Assembly (NCBI GenBank): GCA_052115395.1
Contig: JBFRGO010000001.1
Direction: 5' to 3' (one strand)
Length of the DNA stretch: 64,000 bases
DNA from: Noviluteimonas sp052115395
Lineage (GTDB): Bacteria > Pseudomonadota > Gammaproteobacteria > Xanthomonadales > Xanthomonadaceae
In this document: positions 25,322-33,070 of the stretch, one piece after another
Numbering within the stretch: position 1 is the first letter of the stretch
Layout: every line of letters begins with the position of its first letter
Position numbers and translations under genes: made by a program
Notes under the pieces: model-generated
Databases searched by the model: none
What the model was told of the DNA's origin: nothing
Seen by the model: only the letters and a program-made list of their open reading frames with translations

Positions 25322-25391
25322 GTCCGTGCTCCTGCGTGGATGGTGTGGCGGCGAGGGTAGCAGAGGGCCGGGGCCGCAGGCGTGGCTTCAG

Positions 25392-25397
25392 TAGAAT
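25392..25397 (+). promoter_or_regulatory. Candidate -10 (tagaat) for tcdA
   Basis: A tagaat hexamer lies 7 bases before the chosen ATG at 25405, so transcripts would be nearly leaderless; the same hexamer precedes fumarase. No strong -35 is visible, so this is weak. Confidence 0.25.
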
Positions 25398-25404
25398 GCG
25401 CGGT

Positions 25405-26199
25405 ATGCGACAGGACTTGCGGGATCGTTTCGCCGGCATCGACCGGCTCTATGGGCGCGGCGCGGTGGAGCGCCTGGACACGCGGCGCGTGGCCGTCATC
25501 GGCCTGGGCGGCGTGGGCGCGTGGGCGGCCGAGGCGTTGGCACGTTCGGGCGTCGGGCACCTGACGCTGGTCGACGCGGATGACCTGTGCGTGTCGAACA
25601 CCAATCGCCAGCTGCCCGCGCTGGCCGGGAACTACGGCCGCAACAAGGCCGAAGTCATGGCCGAACGCGTGCGGGCGATCCACCCGCAGATCGACGTCGA
25701 TCCCGTGCAGCACTTCCTGACGGCGAGCAACCTCGACACCTTGCTCGATCGCAACTTCGACCTGGTGTTGGATGCCTGCGACAGCTTCCGGACGAAGGTG
25801 ACCTCGATCGCCTGGTGCCGGCGCCGCAAGTTGCCGATGATCACCGTCGGCTCGGCCGGCGGCCGCACCGACCCCACGCAAATCCGCGTCCGCGACCTCT
25901 CGCGCACCGAACACGATGCGATGCTCTCGCTGATCCGCAAGAAGCTGCGCGGCGAGTTCAACTTCCCGCGCAGCAAGGACCGGTACTTCGGAATTTCGGC
26001 GGTCTACTCGCTGGAAAACGTGAAATATCCGCAAGCCGACGGCAGCGTGTGCGGCATACGACCGCAGATGGAGGCCGATGCGGCGTTGAAACTGGATTGC
26101 GGTGCAGGCCTGGGTGCCGCCACGCATGTCACCGGCGCGTTTGCGTTCGCGGCGGTGGGAAAGGCGATGGAAGTTTTGTTGAAGGTCAAGGCCCCCTAG
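25405..26199 (+). CDS. tcdA: tRNA threonylcarbamoyladenosine dehydratase TcdA (CsdL)
   Basis: 264 residues of ThiF/E1-like fold. The ATP-binding GLGGVGAWAAEALARSG follows the N-terminal helix DRFAGIDRLYG, then VDADDLCVSNTNRQ (the nucleotide-coordinating part) and the family sequence DACDSFRTKVTSIAWCRR. TcdA uses ATP to cyclise t6A to ct6A at tRNA position 37. The start at MRQDLRDRFAGI (25405) agrees with homologues; an ATG three codons earlier (25396) is also possible. The gene is divergent from the cytochrome gene. Confidence 0.92.
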   Translation: MRQDLRDRFAGIDRLYGRGAVERLDTRRVAVIGLGGVGAWAAEALARSGVGHLTLVDADDLCVSNTNRQLPALAGNYGRNKAEVMAERVRAIHPQIDVDPVQHFLTASNLDTLLDRNFDLVLDACDSFRTKVTSIAWCRRRKLPMITVGSAGGRTDPTQIRVRDLSRTEHDAMLSLIRKKLRGEFNFPRSKDRYFGISAVYSLENVKYPQADGSVCGIRPQMEADAALKLDCGAGLGAATHVTGAFAFAAVGKAMEVLLKVKAP

Positions 26200-26511
26200 T
26201 CTTCATCTAGCGAAAGACAAAATACAGATCGCCGCGAAGGCGCCGATGCGCCAGAGAGGACATCGAGGAGAACGCGCGACTGGAGCTCGGCTCCGAGATG
26301 TCCTCGAGGCGCGAGGCGCCGCCCGTCTGGTGTGCTGGCTGTACACGGGCCCGATCAAATCGCGACGAACCGAATCATCCGATGCTGTCGCGCAACCCGA
26401 AGCGTGGTGCGCAGTGGACGTCGTATTGAAGGCCACATTGCGGAGCGTGCGCCCTTGCGGAGCAATATGGCCTTCGATACGGCGCGCCGCTGCGCCGCTC
26501 TGGAGGCTGCA
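26200..26511. other. Non-coding stretch with stem-loops between tcdA and tatD
   Basis: No gene is supported in these ~310 bases, which lie between two convergent genes. Two stem-loops can be drawn: gaggacatc (26256-26264) with gatgtcctc (26297-26305), and ggccacattgc (26431-26441) with gcaatatggcc (26462-26472, one mismatch). Neither has a T-run. The octamer ttgcggag occurs twice (26438 and 26455). Confidence 0.5.
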
Positions 26512-27279
26512 TCAACCCAACCCAAACAACCTCTCTGCGTTCCAAGTCGTCGCTTTCGCAATGACCCCCGGATCTTCCCCGCGCAACTCTGCGACCGTCT
26601 CCAACACCCGCACCATGCGCGCAGGCTCGTTCCGCTGCCCGCGATGCCCGCAATCGGGTTGATCCGGCGCATCGGTTTCCAATAGCAGCGTTTCCAACGG
26701 TACGCTGGCCGCCACGCGCCGCACGCGATTGGCACGCGCATACGTCACCGGCCCCCCGATACCGATAAGGAACCCCAGATCCGCGAGCTGCCGCGCCTGC
26801 TCCTCGCTGCCGGCGTAACTGTGGATCACACCGCGCAAGTTGCCGACGCGCTTGATCGCCGCCATCACCGCATCCACGGCACGTCGCGCATGCACGATGA
26901 CGGGCAGGTCGAACTCGCGCGCCAACACCAATTGCGCATCGAAGAACGTCGCCTGGACATCGCGATCCAGATCTTCGACCCAGAAATCCAGCCCGCATTC
27001 CCCGATGGCGACTGGACGCTCGCGTTCGATCCAATCGCGCAGCTCGCGCAAATGGGCTTCGCGATGCGCAGCGATCATCATCGGATGCAGCCCGTAGGCC
27101 GGAAACAAGCCCGCGTCCCGGGCACATGCGTCGCGTAATGCCGGCCAAGTGTTCGCTTGAATGGCCGGAACGATCTGACGCGTGACGCCGACTTCTCGCG
27201 CACGCGCGACGACGGCGTCGCGGTCGGCGTCGAACTCCGCAACGTCGAGATGACAGTGCGTATCGACCAGCGCGTACAT
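26512..27279 (-). CDS. tatD: TatD-family metal-dependent deoxyribonuclease/hydrolase
   Basis: 255 residues with TIM-barrel fold and metal ligands in the expected places: DTHCHLD (HxH) at the N-terminus, GECGLDFW (Glu), VIVHAR (His), IHSYAGS (His) and ETDAPDQP (Asp). TatD enzymes are Mg-dependent 3'-5' nucleases involved in DNA repair or degradation. The ATG overlaps the stop of the upstream small membrane gene by one base. tatD or ycfH cannot be separated from sequence alone. Confidence 0.88.
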   Translation of the reverse strand: MYALVDTHCHLDVAEFDADRDAVVARAREVGVTRQIVPAIQANTWPALRDACARDAGLFPAYGLHPMMIAAHREAHLRELRDWIERERPVAIGECGLDFWVEDLDRDVQATFFDAQLVLAREFDLPVIVHARRAVDAVMAAIKRVGNLRGVIHSYAGSEEQARQLADLGFLIGIGGPVTYARANRVRRVAASVPLETLLLETDAPDQPDCGHRGQRNEPARMVRVLETVAELRGEDPGVIAKATTWNAERLFGLG

Positions 27280-27494
27280 CAGCGGCGGGGCGTCTCGATG
27301 ACGTCCGGTGCCTTGCGCTTGCGCAGGCCTGCGAGCAACAAGGTGCCCAGGCCGAGGAGGATTTCGTCGGCGAAGGGAATGAAGTCGGGGATCGCCGTGT
27401 CGAGCACGAACAAGGCCGCGGTGATGAGGAACAGGCGCGGGAAACTCAGTTTCGACAGAAACCCGAGCAACCGGTTGGTGATGGGGTTGGGCAT
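27279..27494 (-). CDS. Small membrane protein, DUF6116-like
   Basis: 71 residues from ATG 27494: a short N-terminal amphipathic part (PITNRLLGFLSKLSFPRLFLI), two hydrophobic helices (LITAALFVLDTAIPDFIPF and LGLGTLLLAGL) and a basic tail. It recalls the small DUF6116 proteins of Xanthomonadaceae. A longer start (27524) exists, but the AGGAG site lies between the two ATGs and supports the shorter one. It is coupled to tatD by overlap (ATGA); its role is unknown. Confidence 0.6.
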   Translation of the reverse strand: MPNPITNRLLGFLSKLSFPRLFLITAALFVLDTAIPDFIPFADEILLGLGTLLLAGLRKRKAPDVIETPRR

Positions 27495-27692
27495 CGACGG
27501 GGCGCTCCTGAATGCTGCGTTCATCCAACGCTAGCATGCAGCCTGCAGCGATCGTGCCGTGCTTCACGATTCGGTTAAGAAGTTGTCAAATTGCGGGGTG
27601 GCCGTTCAGGAAGGAAGTGTTGGAATCTTTTCCGACGCCGGCGCTCGTGCCGCCGAAGCAAGTACGAAGAAGGCCGAAGGAGGCCTACCGCC

Positions 27693-28520
27693 ATGTTGAA
27701 GAACAACACTCTCGCCATTGCCCTCGCTGCGCTGCTCGTGGGTGGCGTGGCCACCGCAGCCTTCATGAACAACCGCGGCAAGGCCGACGTCGCCGCCGAC
27801 GTGCAGCCCGCGCCGTCGCTGGCCGCCAACCCGGCCGACGCGGCGGCCGACCAGCCGCTCGACGAGACCGGCGTGCAGGCCAACCCGAAGGTCGAATACG
27901 CCGACGTGATCGGCGTGCAGCCGATCAAGAAGTCGGAAAAGCTCTACGCGCAGGTCATCGGCACCGAGCCGATCAAGGAAACCAGCACCACCTCCTCGCC
28001 GCACGAGGTCTGCCAGGACGTCGTCGTGCAGGAACGCGCCCCGGAACGCGACGGCAACGTCGGCGGTACGGTCGTCGGCGCGGTGGTGGGCGGCCTGCTG
28101 GGCAACCAGGTCGGCAGCGGCAACGGCAAGAAGGCCGCGACCGTCGCCGGTGCGGTGGCCGGTGGCTTCGCCGGTCGCGAGATCGACAAGCGCCACGTGG
28201 GCGGCAAGGTGGTCGACAAGACCGAGCGCCAGTGCCACACCGAGACCTCGACCTCGCAGTCCTCGCGGACCGTGGCGTGGAACGTGACCTACCGCAACCC
28301 GGACGGCACCACCGGCACCATGCGGACCGGCGACAAGCCGGGCAGCCGCATCTCGCTGGGCAGCGAGTCCCGGACCGTCGGTTACGACGTGACCTACCGC
28401 TATGAAGGCCAGGAACACACCGTCCGCATGGACGAGAAGCCCGGCCAGCGCCTGCCGGTGGTGGACGGGCAGGTCATGACGCAGGTCGCCTCGGCCGCGG
28501 GCAGCAACGACAACGGCTAA
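27693..28520 (+). CDS. Glycine-zipper 2TM envelope protein
   Basis: 275 residues. An N-terminal signal or anchor (TLAIALAALLVGGVATAAFM) is followed by a region with two copies of a YADVIGVQPIKKSEK / YAQVIGTEPIKETST repeat. Then come a glycine zipper (GGTVVGAVVGGLLGNQVGSGNGKKAATVA) and C-terminal beta repeats with VTYRNPDG and VTYRYEGQ. It is related in design to the lipoprotein at 24289-24750 and is the 17-kDa-antigen/OmpA-associated type. An AGGAGG site lies 12 bases upstream. A strong terminator follows, so it is monocistronic. Confidence 0.85.
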   Translation: MLKNNTLAIALAALLVGGVATAAFMNNRGKADVAADVQPAPSLAANPADAAADQPLDETGVQANPKVEYADVIGVQPIKKSEKLYAQVIGTEPIKETSTTSSPHEVCQDVVVQERAPERDGNVGGTVVGAVVGGLLGNQVGSGNGKKAATVAGAVAGGFAGREIDKRHVGGKVVDKTERQCHTETSTSQSSRTVAWNVTYRNPDGTTGTMRTGDKPGSRISLGSESRTVGYDVTYRYEGQEHTVRMDEKPGQRLPVVDGQVMTQVASAAGSNDNG

Positions 28521-28548
28521 GGCCGGACAAGCGGAAACCGTTACCAGA

Positions 28549-28579
28549 TGGGGCCGGAGCGATCCGGCCCCATTTTTTT
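28549..28579 (+). terminator. Intrinsic terminator after the glycine-zipper gene
   Basis: A 9-bp stem (tggggccgg / ccggcccca) with a 6-base loop is followed by seven T. It separates the glycine-zipper gene from the gcdH operon. Confidence 0.92.
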
Positions 28580-28618
28580 ACCTACAATGTCGGGCTTCCG
28601 TCCGCACCCAAGCCCCCC

Positions 28619-29782
28619 ATGGCCCTGCATCCCTACGATCTGTACGACGTCCGCTCCCTGCTCAGCGAAGAGGAGCGCGCCGTCCAGGACACGGTCGCGC
28701 GTTTCACCGACGAACGCGTCATCCCGATCATCGGCGATGCCTTCGACCAGGGCCGCTTCCCGCGCGAGCTGGTGGGCGAAATCGCCGAACTCGGCCTGCT
28801 CGGTTCCTCGCTGCCCGAAAAGTACGGCTGCGCCGGCCTCAACGCCGTCAGCTACGGCCTGATCTGCCAGGAACTCGAACGCGGCGACAGCGGCATCCGC
28901 AGCTTCGTCAGCGTGCAGTCCTCGCTGTGCATGTATCCGATCTTCGCCTACGGCACCGAAGAGCAGCGCACGCGCTGGCTCCCGGACATGGCCGCGGGCA
29001 AGGTGATCGGCTGCTTCGGCCTGACCGAACCGCAGGGCGGCTCCGACCCGGCCAACATGAAGACCAATGCGCGCCGCGACGGCGAGGACTGGGTCCTCAA
29101 CGGTTCGAAGATGTGGATCACCAATGGCAACCTCGCCGACATCGCGATCGTGTGGGCGCAGACCGACGACGGCATCCAGGGCTTCATCGTCGAGAAGGGC
29201 ATGGCCGGCTTCGCCGCGCAGGAGATCAAGCACAAGATGTCGCTGCGCGCTTCGGTGACCAGCGCGCTGTTCTTCGACAACGTGCGCGTGCCCGAAGCCA
29301 ACCGCCTGCCGAACGTGAAGGGCCTGAAGGGTCCGCTCGGCTGCCTGACGCAGGCGCGCTACGGCATCACCTGGGGCCCGATCGGCGCGGCCATCGCGTG
29401 CCTGGACGAAGTGCTGCACTACACCAAGGAACGCATGCTCTTCGGCCGCCCCGTCGCCGCTACGCAGAGCGCGCAGATCAAGATGGCCGAAATGGCCCGC
29501 CGCATCACGCTGGCGCAGATGCTCGTGCTGCAGCTCGGTCGCCTGAAGGACGCCGGCAAGATGCAGCCCGCGCAGGTTTCGCTGGCGAAGTGGAACAACT
29601 GCCGCATGGCCATCGACATCGCGCGCGAATGCCGCGACCTGCTCGGCGGCGCCGGCATCACCACCGAGCACGGCGCGATCCGCCACGCGCTCAACCTCGA
29701 GTCGGTGATCACCTATGAAGGCACGGAGACCGTGCACCAGCTGGTGATCGGCCGCGAACTCACGGGCATCAGCGCGTTCTGA
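28619..29782 (+). CDS. gcdH: Acyl-CoA dehydrogenase, probable glutaryl-CoA dehydrogenase
   Basis: 387 residues. The fold is acyl-CoA dehydrogenase: flavin/substrate segment CFGLTEPQGGSDPANM (about 132-147), WITNG, the C-terminal flavin site and YEGTETVHQLVIGRELTGISAF, with catalytic Glu in YEGT. SFVSVQSSLCMYPI and the closing GRELTG are features I associate with glutaryl-CoA dehydrogenase of lysine/tryptophan breakdown; other short-branched acyl-CoA specificities are possible. It is the first gene of a five-gene operon. A TACAAT -10-like hexamer (28583-28588) lies between the preceding terminator and the ATG. Confidence 0.88.
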   Translation: MALHPYDLYDVRSLLSEEERAVQDTVARFTDERVIPIIGDAFDQGRFPRELVGEIAELGLLGSSLPEKYGCAGLNAVSYGLICQELERGDSGIRSFVSVQSSLCMYPIFAYGTEEQRTRWLPDMAAGKVIGCFGLTEPQGGSDPANMKTNARRDGEDWVLNGSKMWITNGNLADIAIVWAQTDDGIQGFIVEKGMAGFAAQEIKHKMSLRASVTSALFFDNVRVPEANRLPNVKGLKGPLGCLTQARYGITWGPIGAAIACLDEVLHYTKERMLFGRPVAATQSAQIKMAEMARRITLAQMLVLQLGRLKDAGKMQPAQVSLAKWNNCRMAIDIARECRDLLGGAGITTEHGAIRHALNLESVITYEGTETVHQLVIGRELTGISAF

Positions 29783-29787
29783 CGCCC

Positions 29788-30330
29788 GTGTCGCGCCTGG
29801 ACACCCGCATCGAGACCGATCGCCTGGTGCTGCGCGTGCAACGCGCGGAAGACTTCGAATATTTCGCGGAGTTGCAGCAGGACGAAGAAGCGTGCCGTTA
29901 CATCGGCGGCACCTCGCCGCGCGCGGCGGCCTGGCGCAAGTTCCTGCAGATGCCCGGCGCATGGGCGGTGCAGGGCTTCGGCATGTTCGCCGTGATCGAG
30001 AAATCCTCGAACCAATGGATCGGCAACATCGGTCCATGGCATCCCGAAGGCTGGCCCGGCACCGAAGTGGGCTGGGCCTTGCGCCGCGCCGCGTGGGGCA
30101 AGGGCTATGCGTACGAGGCGGCGGTCGCCGCGATCGACTGGGCCTTCGACGAACTCGGCTGGACCGACGTGATCCATTCCATCGACCTGGACAACGTCGG
30201 TTCGCAGGAACTCGCCAAGCGCCTGGGCTCGCGCAATCTCGGGCGCGGGCAATTGCCGGCGCCGTTCGAGGATGTCGTGATCGATATCTGGGGCCAGACG
30301 CGCGAACAATGGCGCGCGCGCAACCGCTGA
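29788..30330 (+). CDS. GNAT-family N-acetyltransferase
   Basis: 180 residues from a GTG start placed five bases after gcdH. The RimJ/RimL-type pattern is seen: TDRLVLRVQRAEDFEYFAEL at the N-terminus, WIGNIGPWHPEGWPGTEVGWAL in the middle and GKGYAYEAAVAAIDWAFDELG (acetyl-CoA-binding loop, RxxGKG type). The substrate is unknown. Its stop overlaps the ATG of the next gene (TGATG). Confidence 0.85.
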   Translation: MSRLDTRIETDRLVLRVQRAEDFEYFAELQQDEEACRYIGGTSPRAAAWRKFLQMPGAWAVQGFGMFAVIEKSSNQWIGNIGPWHPEGWPGTEVGWALRRAAWGKGYAYEAAVAAIDWAFDELGWTDVIHSIDLDNVGSQELAKRLGSRNLGRGQLPAPFEDVVIDIWGQTREQWRARNR

Positions 30331-30977
30331 TGGCCATGCTCACCGTCCACGGCTTCTCGCCTTCGGGCAACTGCCACAAGGTGCGGTTGCTCCTCGAACA
30401 ACTGCGCCGCCCGTATACGTGGGTGGAAACGCGCAGCGACCAGGGCGCGACCCACACGCCCGAATTCCTCGCGCTCAATCCGAATGCCAAGGTCCCCGTG
30501 CTCGTGCGCGAAGACGGCGCGGTGCTGACCGAATCCAACGCGATGCTGTGCTGGCTCGCCGACGGCACGCCCTTCCTGCCGGCCGATGCGTGGGAGCGTG
30601 CGCAGGCGCTGCGCTGGATGTTCTTCGAGCAATACAGCCACGAACCCTACGTCGCGGTCGCGCGCTTCATCTGCGGATGGACGCCGCTGGATTCCCCGCG
30701 TCGCGCGGATCTGCCGCGCTTGCGCGAACGTGCGCACGATGCGCTGCGCGTGATGGAACGGCATCTGGTCGAACACCCCTGGTTCACCGGCGCGCAGTAC
30801 GGCGTGGCCGATATCGCCTTGTTCGCGTACACGGCCGTGGCGGGCGAGGGCGGCGTCGCGCTCGACCCCTATCCGGTGCTGCGCGGTTGGCTCGATCGCG
30901 TGCGCGCCACCGAAAACTTCGTGGCGCTGCCCGAGAACGACGCGGACGTGCGCGAGCGCCTGGCGGCGATGACGTGA
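30330..30977 (+). CDS. Glutathione S-transferase family protein
   Basis: 215 residues. The thioredoxin-like N-terminal domain begins LTVHGFSPSGNCHKVRLLLEQL, with SGNCHK at the glutathione site, followed by the PNAKVPVL cis-Pro loop and LTESNAML. The all-helical C-terminal half follows (about 85-205, GVADIALFAYTAVA). It conjugates or reduces small molecules with glutathione. It overlaps the GNAT stop by one base and shares one base with the next start, so the operon is translationally coupled. Confidence 0.88.
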   Translation: MAMLTVHGFSPSGNCHKVRLLLEQLRRPYTWVETRSDQGATHTPEFLALNPNAKVPVLVREDGAVLTESNAMLCWLADGTPFLPADAWERAQALRWMFFEQYSHEPYVAVARFICGWTPLDSPRRADLPRLRERAHDALRVMERHLVEHPWFTGAQYGVADIALFAYTAVAGEGGVALDPYPVLRGWLDRVRATENFVALPENDADVRERLAAMT

Positions 30978-33070
30978 TGTTGCGCCGCCTCCTGCTCGCG
31001 TTGCTGCTGTGTTGCCTGGCGCTGCCCGCGCTGGCCGCCGATTACCGCTTCGCGCCCGCGCCGGCCTGGGTGAAGGACGCCCCGTTGCCCGATGCCGGCG
31101 ACGCGCAACCCACCGGCGACGGCACGCGTTACCTGCTGCTCGACGACCAGGTCGACGTGCGCGGCCCGCAGCGCGTCGCCTATCGCCGCATCGCCACGCG
31201 CCTGGACAACGCGCGCGCGCTGTCCGACGGCGGCCAGATCGAAATCTGGTACCAGCCCGAATACCAGCGCGTCGAAATCCATGCGATCGAAGTGCGTCGC
31301 GGTGGCCAGGTCAGCGACCGTCGCAATTCGGCCCGCATCGAAGTGCTGCGCCGCGAGGAAGACCTCGACCAGGCCATGTACGACGGCGAGCACACGCTGA
31401 GCATCACCTTGCCCGACCTGCGCGTGGGCGACATCGTCGACTACAGCTACAGCGTGGTGGGCGACAACCCGGTGTTCGGTGGCGATTACCACGGCAGTTA
31501 CACCGCGCGCTTCGACTCGGCGCTCGCCTATCGCCGCGTGCGCGCGCTATATCCGGCCGCGCGGCCCTTGCACGTGCGTGCGCCGGCGGATTTCCTGCGA
31601 CAGGACGGCGCGATCGGCGATGCGCGTTTCGTCGAATTCTCCGCGCGCCGCCTGCCGCGCACGCGCACCGAGCCCGACACGCCGTCGAGCTTCGACCCCT
31701 ACGGCGACATCGAACTTTCGACCGCCTCCAGCTGGTCCGACGTCGTGCGATGGGCGCTGCCGATGTACAACCCGCGCCTGCGCGACCGCGCGCTCGCCGC
31801 CGAACTGGTGGAACGCCTGCAGCTGCACGACACCGACAAACGCGCGGCGATGTTGCGCGCGATCGCCTTCGTCGAAGGCGAGATCCGCTACACCGCGCTG
31901 GACATGGGCAAGAATTCGCACGAGCCGAACCTGCCCGAAACCGTCGTCGCGCGCCGCTTCGGCGACTGCAAGGACAAGGCCGTGCTGCTCTCGGCGCTGT
32001 TGCACGAAGCCGGCATCGTCGCCGAGCCCGTGCTCGTCGACACCGAAGGCCGCGAGTCGCTCGCCAGCCGCCAGCCGAGTGCAGTCGCGTTCGACCACGT
32101 GGTCGTGCGCGCGCACCTGGACGGCAAGCCGGTCTGGATCGACCCCACGCGCGATATCGAAACCGGTGCGCTCGAAGATCGCTCGCCGCTGCCCTTCCGC
32201 CTGGGCCTGCCGATCTGCGACACCTGCGACCGCCTCGTCGACATCCCGCAGCCCGCACCGCGCACGCCGCTGGTGGATGTCGGCCAGCGCGTCGACCTTG
32301 CGACGACGCACGACGGCTTCCGCGCCGATTTCACCATCGTCACCGACTATCGCAACGAGAAGGCCGACGGCATCCGCGACACCTTCGCCGATGGCGAGGA
32401 CGAGTTGGGCGAGCAGTACGTCAGCTACATGCGCAAGTACTACGACGACTTGCAGAGCACGCGCACGCCGAGCCTGCACGACCGCGGCGCCGGCGCGGCG
32501 CGCGCGATCGAACGCTACGTGATGCGTTGGCCGGCGAAGGAGGGCAACGGCTTCGACATCGTGCTGTTCCAGTTGCTCGACTGGATGCCGGCCTTCGACC
32601 TCGACAAGCGCAGCACGCCGATGGCGCTCGAGGGTCCAGCCTACGCGCGGCAAACCGTCCGCACGCACCTCGCGGGTGGATGGGACATCGCGCCCGACGA
32701 CACCACCATCGCCAATGCCTATTTCCGTTTCCATCGCGTCGTGCGCGTGGTCGGCGACAAGCTGGAGATCGTCGGCGAATGGCGCCGCCTGGCCGACCAG
32801 GTGCCCGCGCGCGATTACGCGAAGGTCCGTGCCGACGTCCGCCGCGTGCGCGAACTCATGGAATACAGCGTGGCGATCGGCGATGACGCCGACGACACCG
32901 CCGCCAGGGCGCAGGACGCCTCGGTGAATCAGTGGCGCATGATCGCCGCCGTGCTCGCAGGCCTGCTGCTGTTCTTCGCAGGGCTCGCGTTCAAGCAGGA
33001 ATCCCAGTTGCGTCGTCTGCGCTCGTCGTGGACCGCCCCCCAGAATCGCTCGAGAGACGCCGCCCCATGA
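30977..33070 (+). CDS. DUF3857 / transglutaminase-like exported protein
   Basis: 697 residues. A signal peptide (ALPALAA) precedes a DUF3857 beta domain (about 55-230) and a transglutaminase-like cysteine protease core with Cys331 in RRFGDCKDKAVLLSALL, His374 in AFDHVVV and Asp389 in WIDPTRDIE. A beta-rich part follows, then a C-terminal transmembrane helix (about 650-670) and a basic cytoplasmic tail. The catalytic triad is intact, so it is likely an active peptidase or transamidase in the periplasm. Family members are common in Gram-negatives but their substrates are unknown. It is coupled to the GST gene (1-base overlap) and the E1 gene (4 bases). Confidence 0.85.
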   Translation: MLRRLLLALLLCCLALPALAADYRFAPAPAWVKDAPLPDAGDAQPTGDGTRYLLLDDQVDVRGPQRVAYRRIATRLDNARALSDGGQIEIWYQPEYQRVEIHAIEVRRGGQVSDRRNSARIEVLRREEDLDQAMYDGEHTLSITLPDLRVGDIVDYSYSVVGDNPVFGGDYHGSYTARFDSALAYRRVRALYPAARPLHVRAPADFLRQDGAIGDARFVEFSARRLPRTRTEPDTPSSFDPYGDIELSTASSWSDVVRWALPMYNPRLRDRALAAELVERLQLHDTDKRAAMLRAIAFVEGEIRYTALDMGKNSHEPNLPETVVARRFGDCKDKAVLLSALLHEAGIVAEPVLVDTEGRESLASRQPSAVAFDHVVVRAHLDGKPVWIDPTRDIETGALEDRSPLPFRLGLPICDTCDRLVDIPQPAPRTPLVDVGQRVDLATTHDGFRADFTIVTDYRNEKADGIRDTFADGEDELGEQYVSYMRKYYDDLQSTRTPSLHDRGAGAARAIERYVMRWPAKEGNGFDIVLFQLLDWMPAFDLDKRSTPMALEGPAYARQTVRTHLAGGWDIAPDDTTIANAYFRFHRVVRVVGDKLEIVGEWRRLADQVPARDYAKVRADVRRVRELMEYSVAIGDDADDTAARAQDASVNQWRMIAAVLAGLLLFFAGLAFKQESQLRRLRSSWTAPQNRSRDAAP

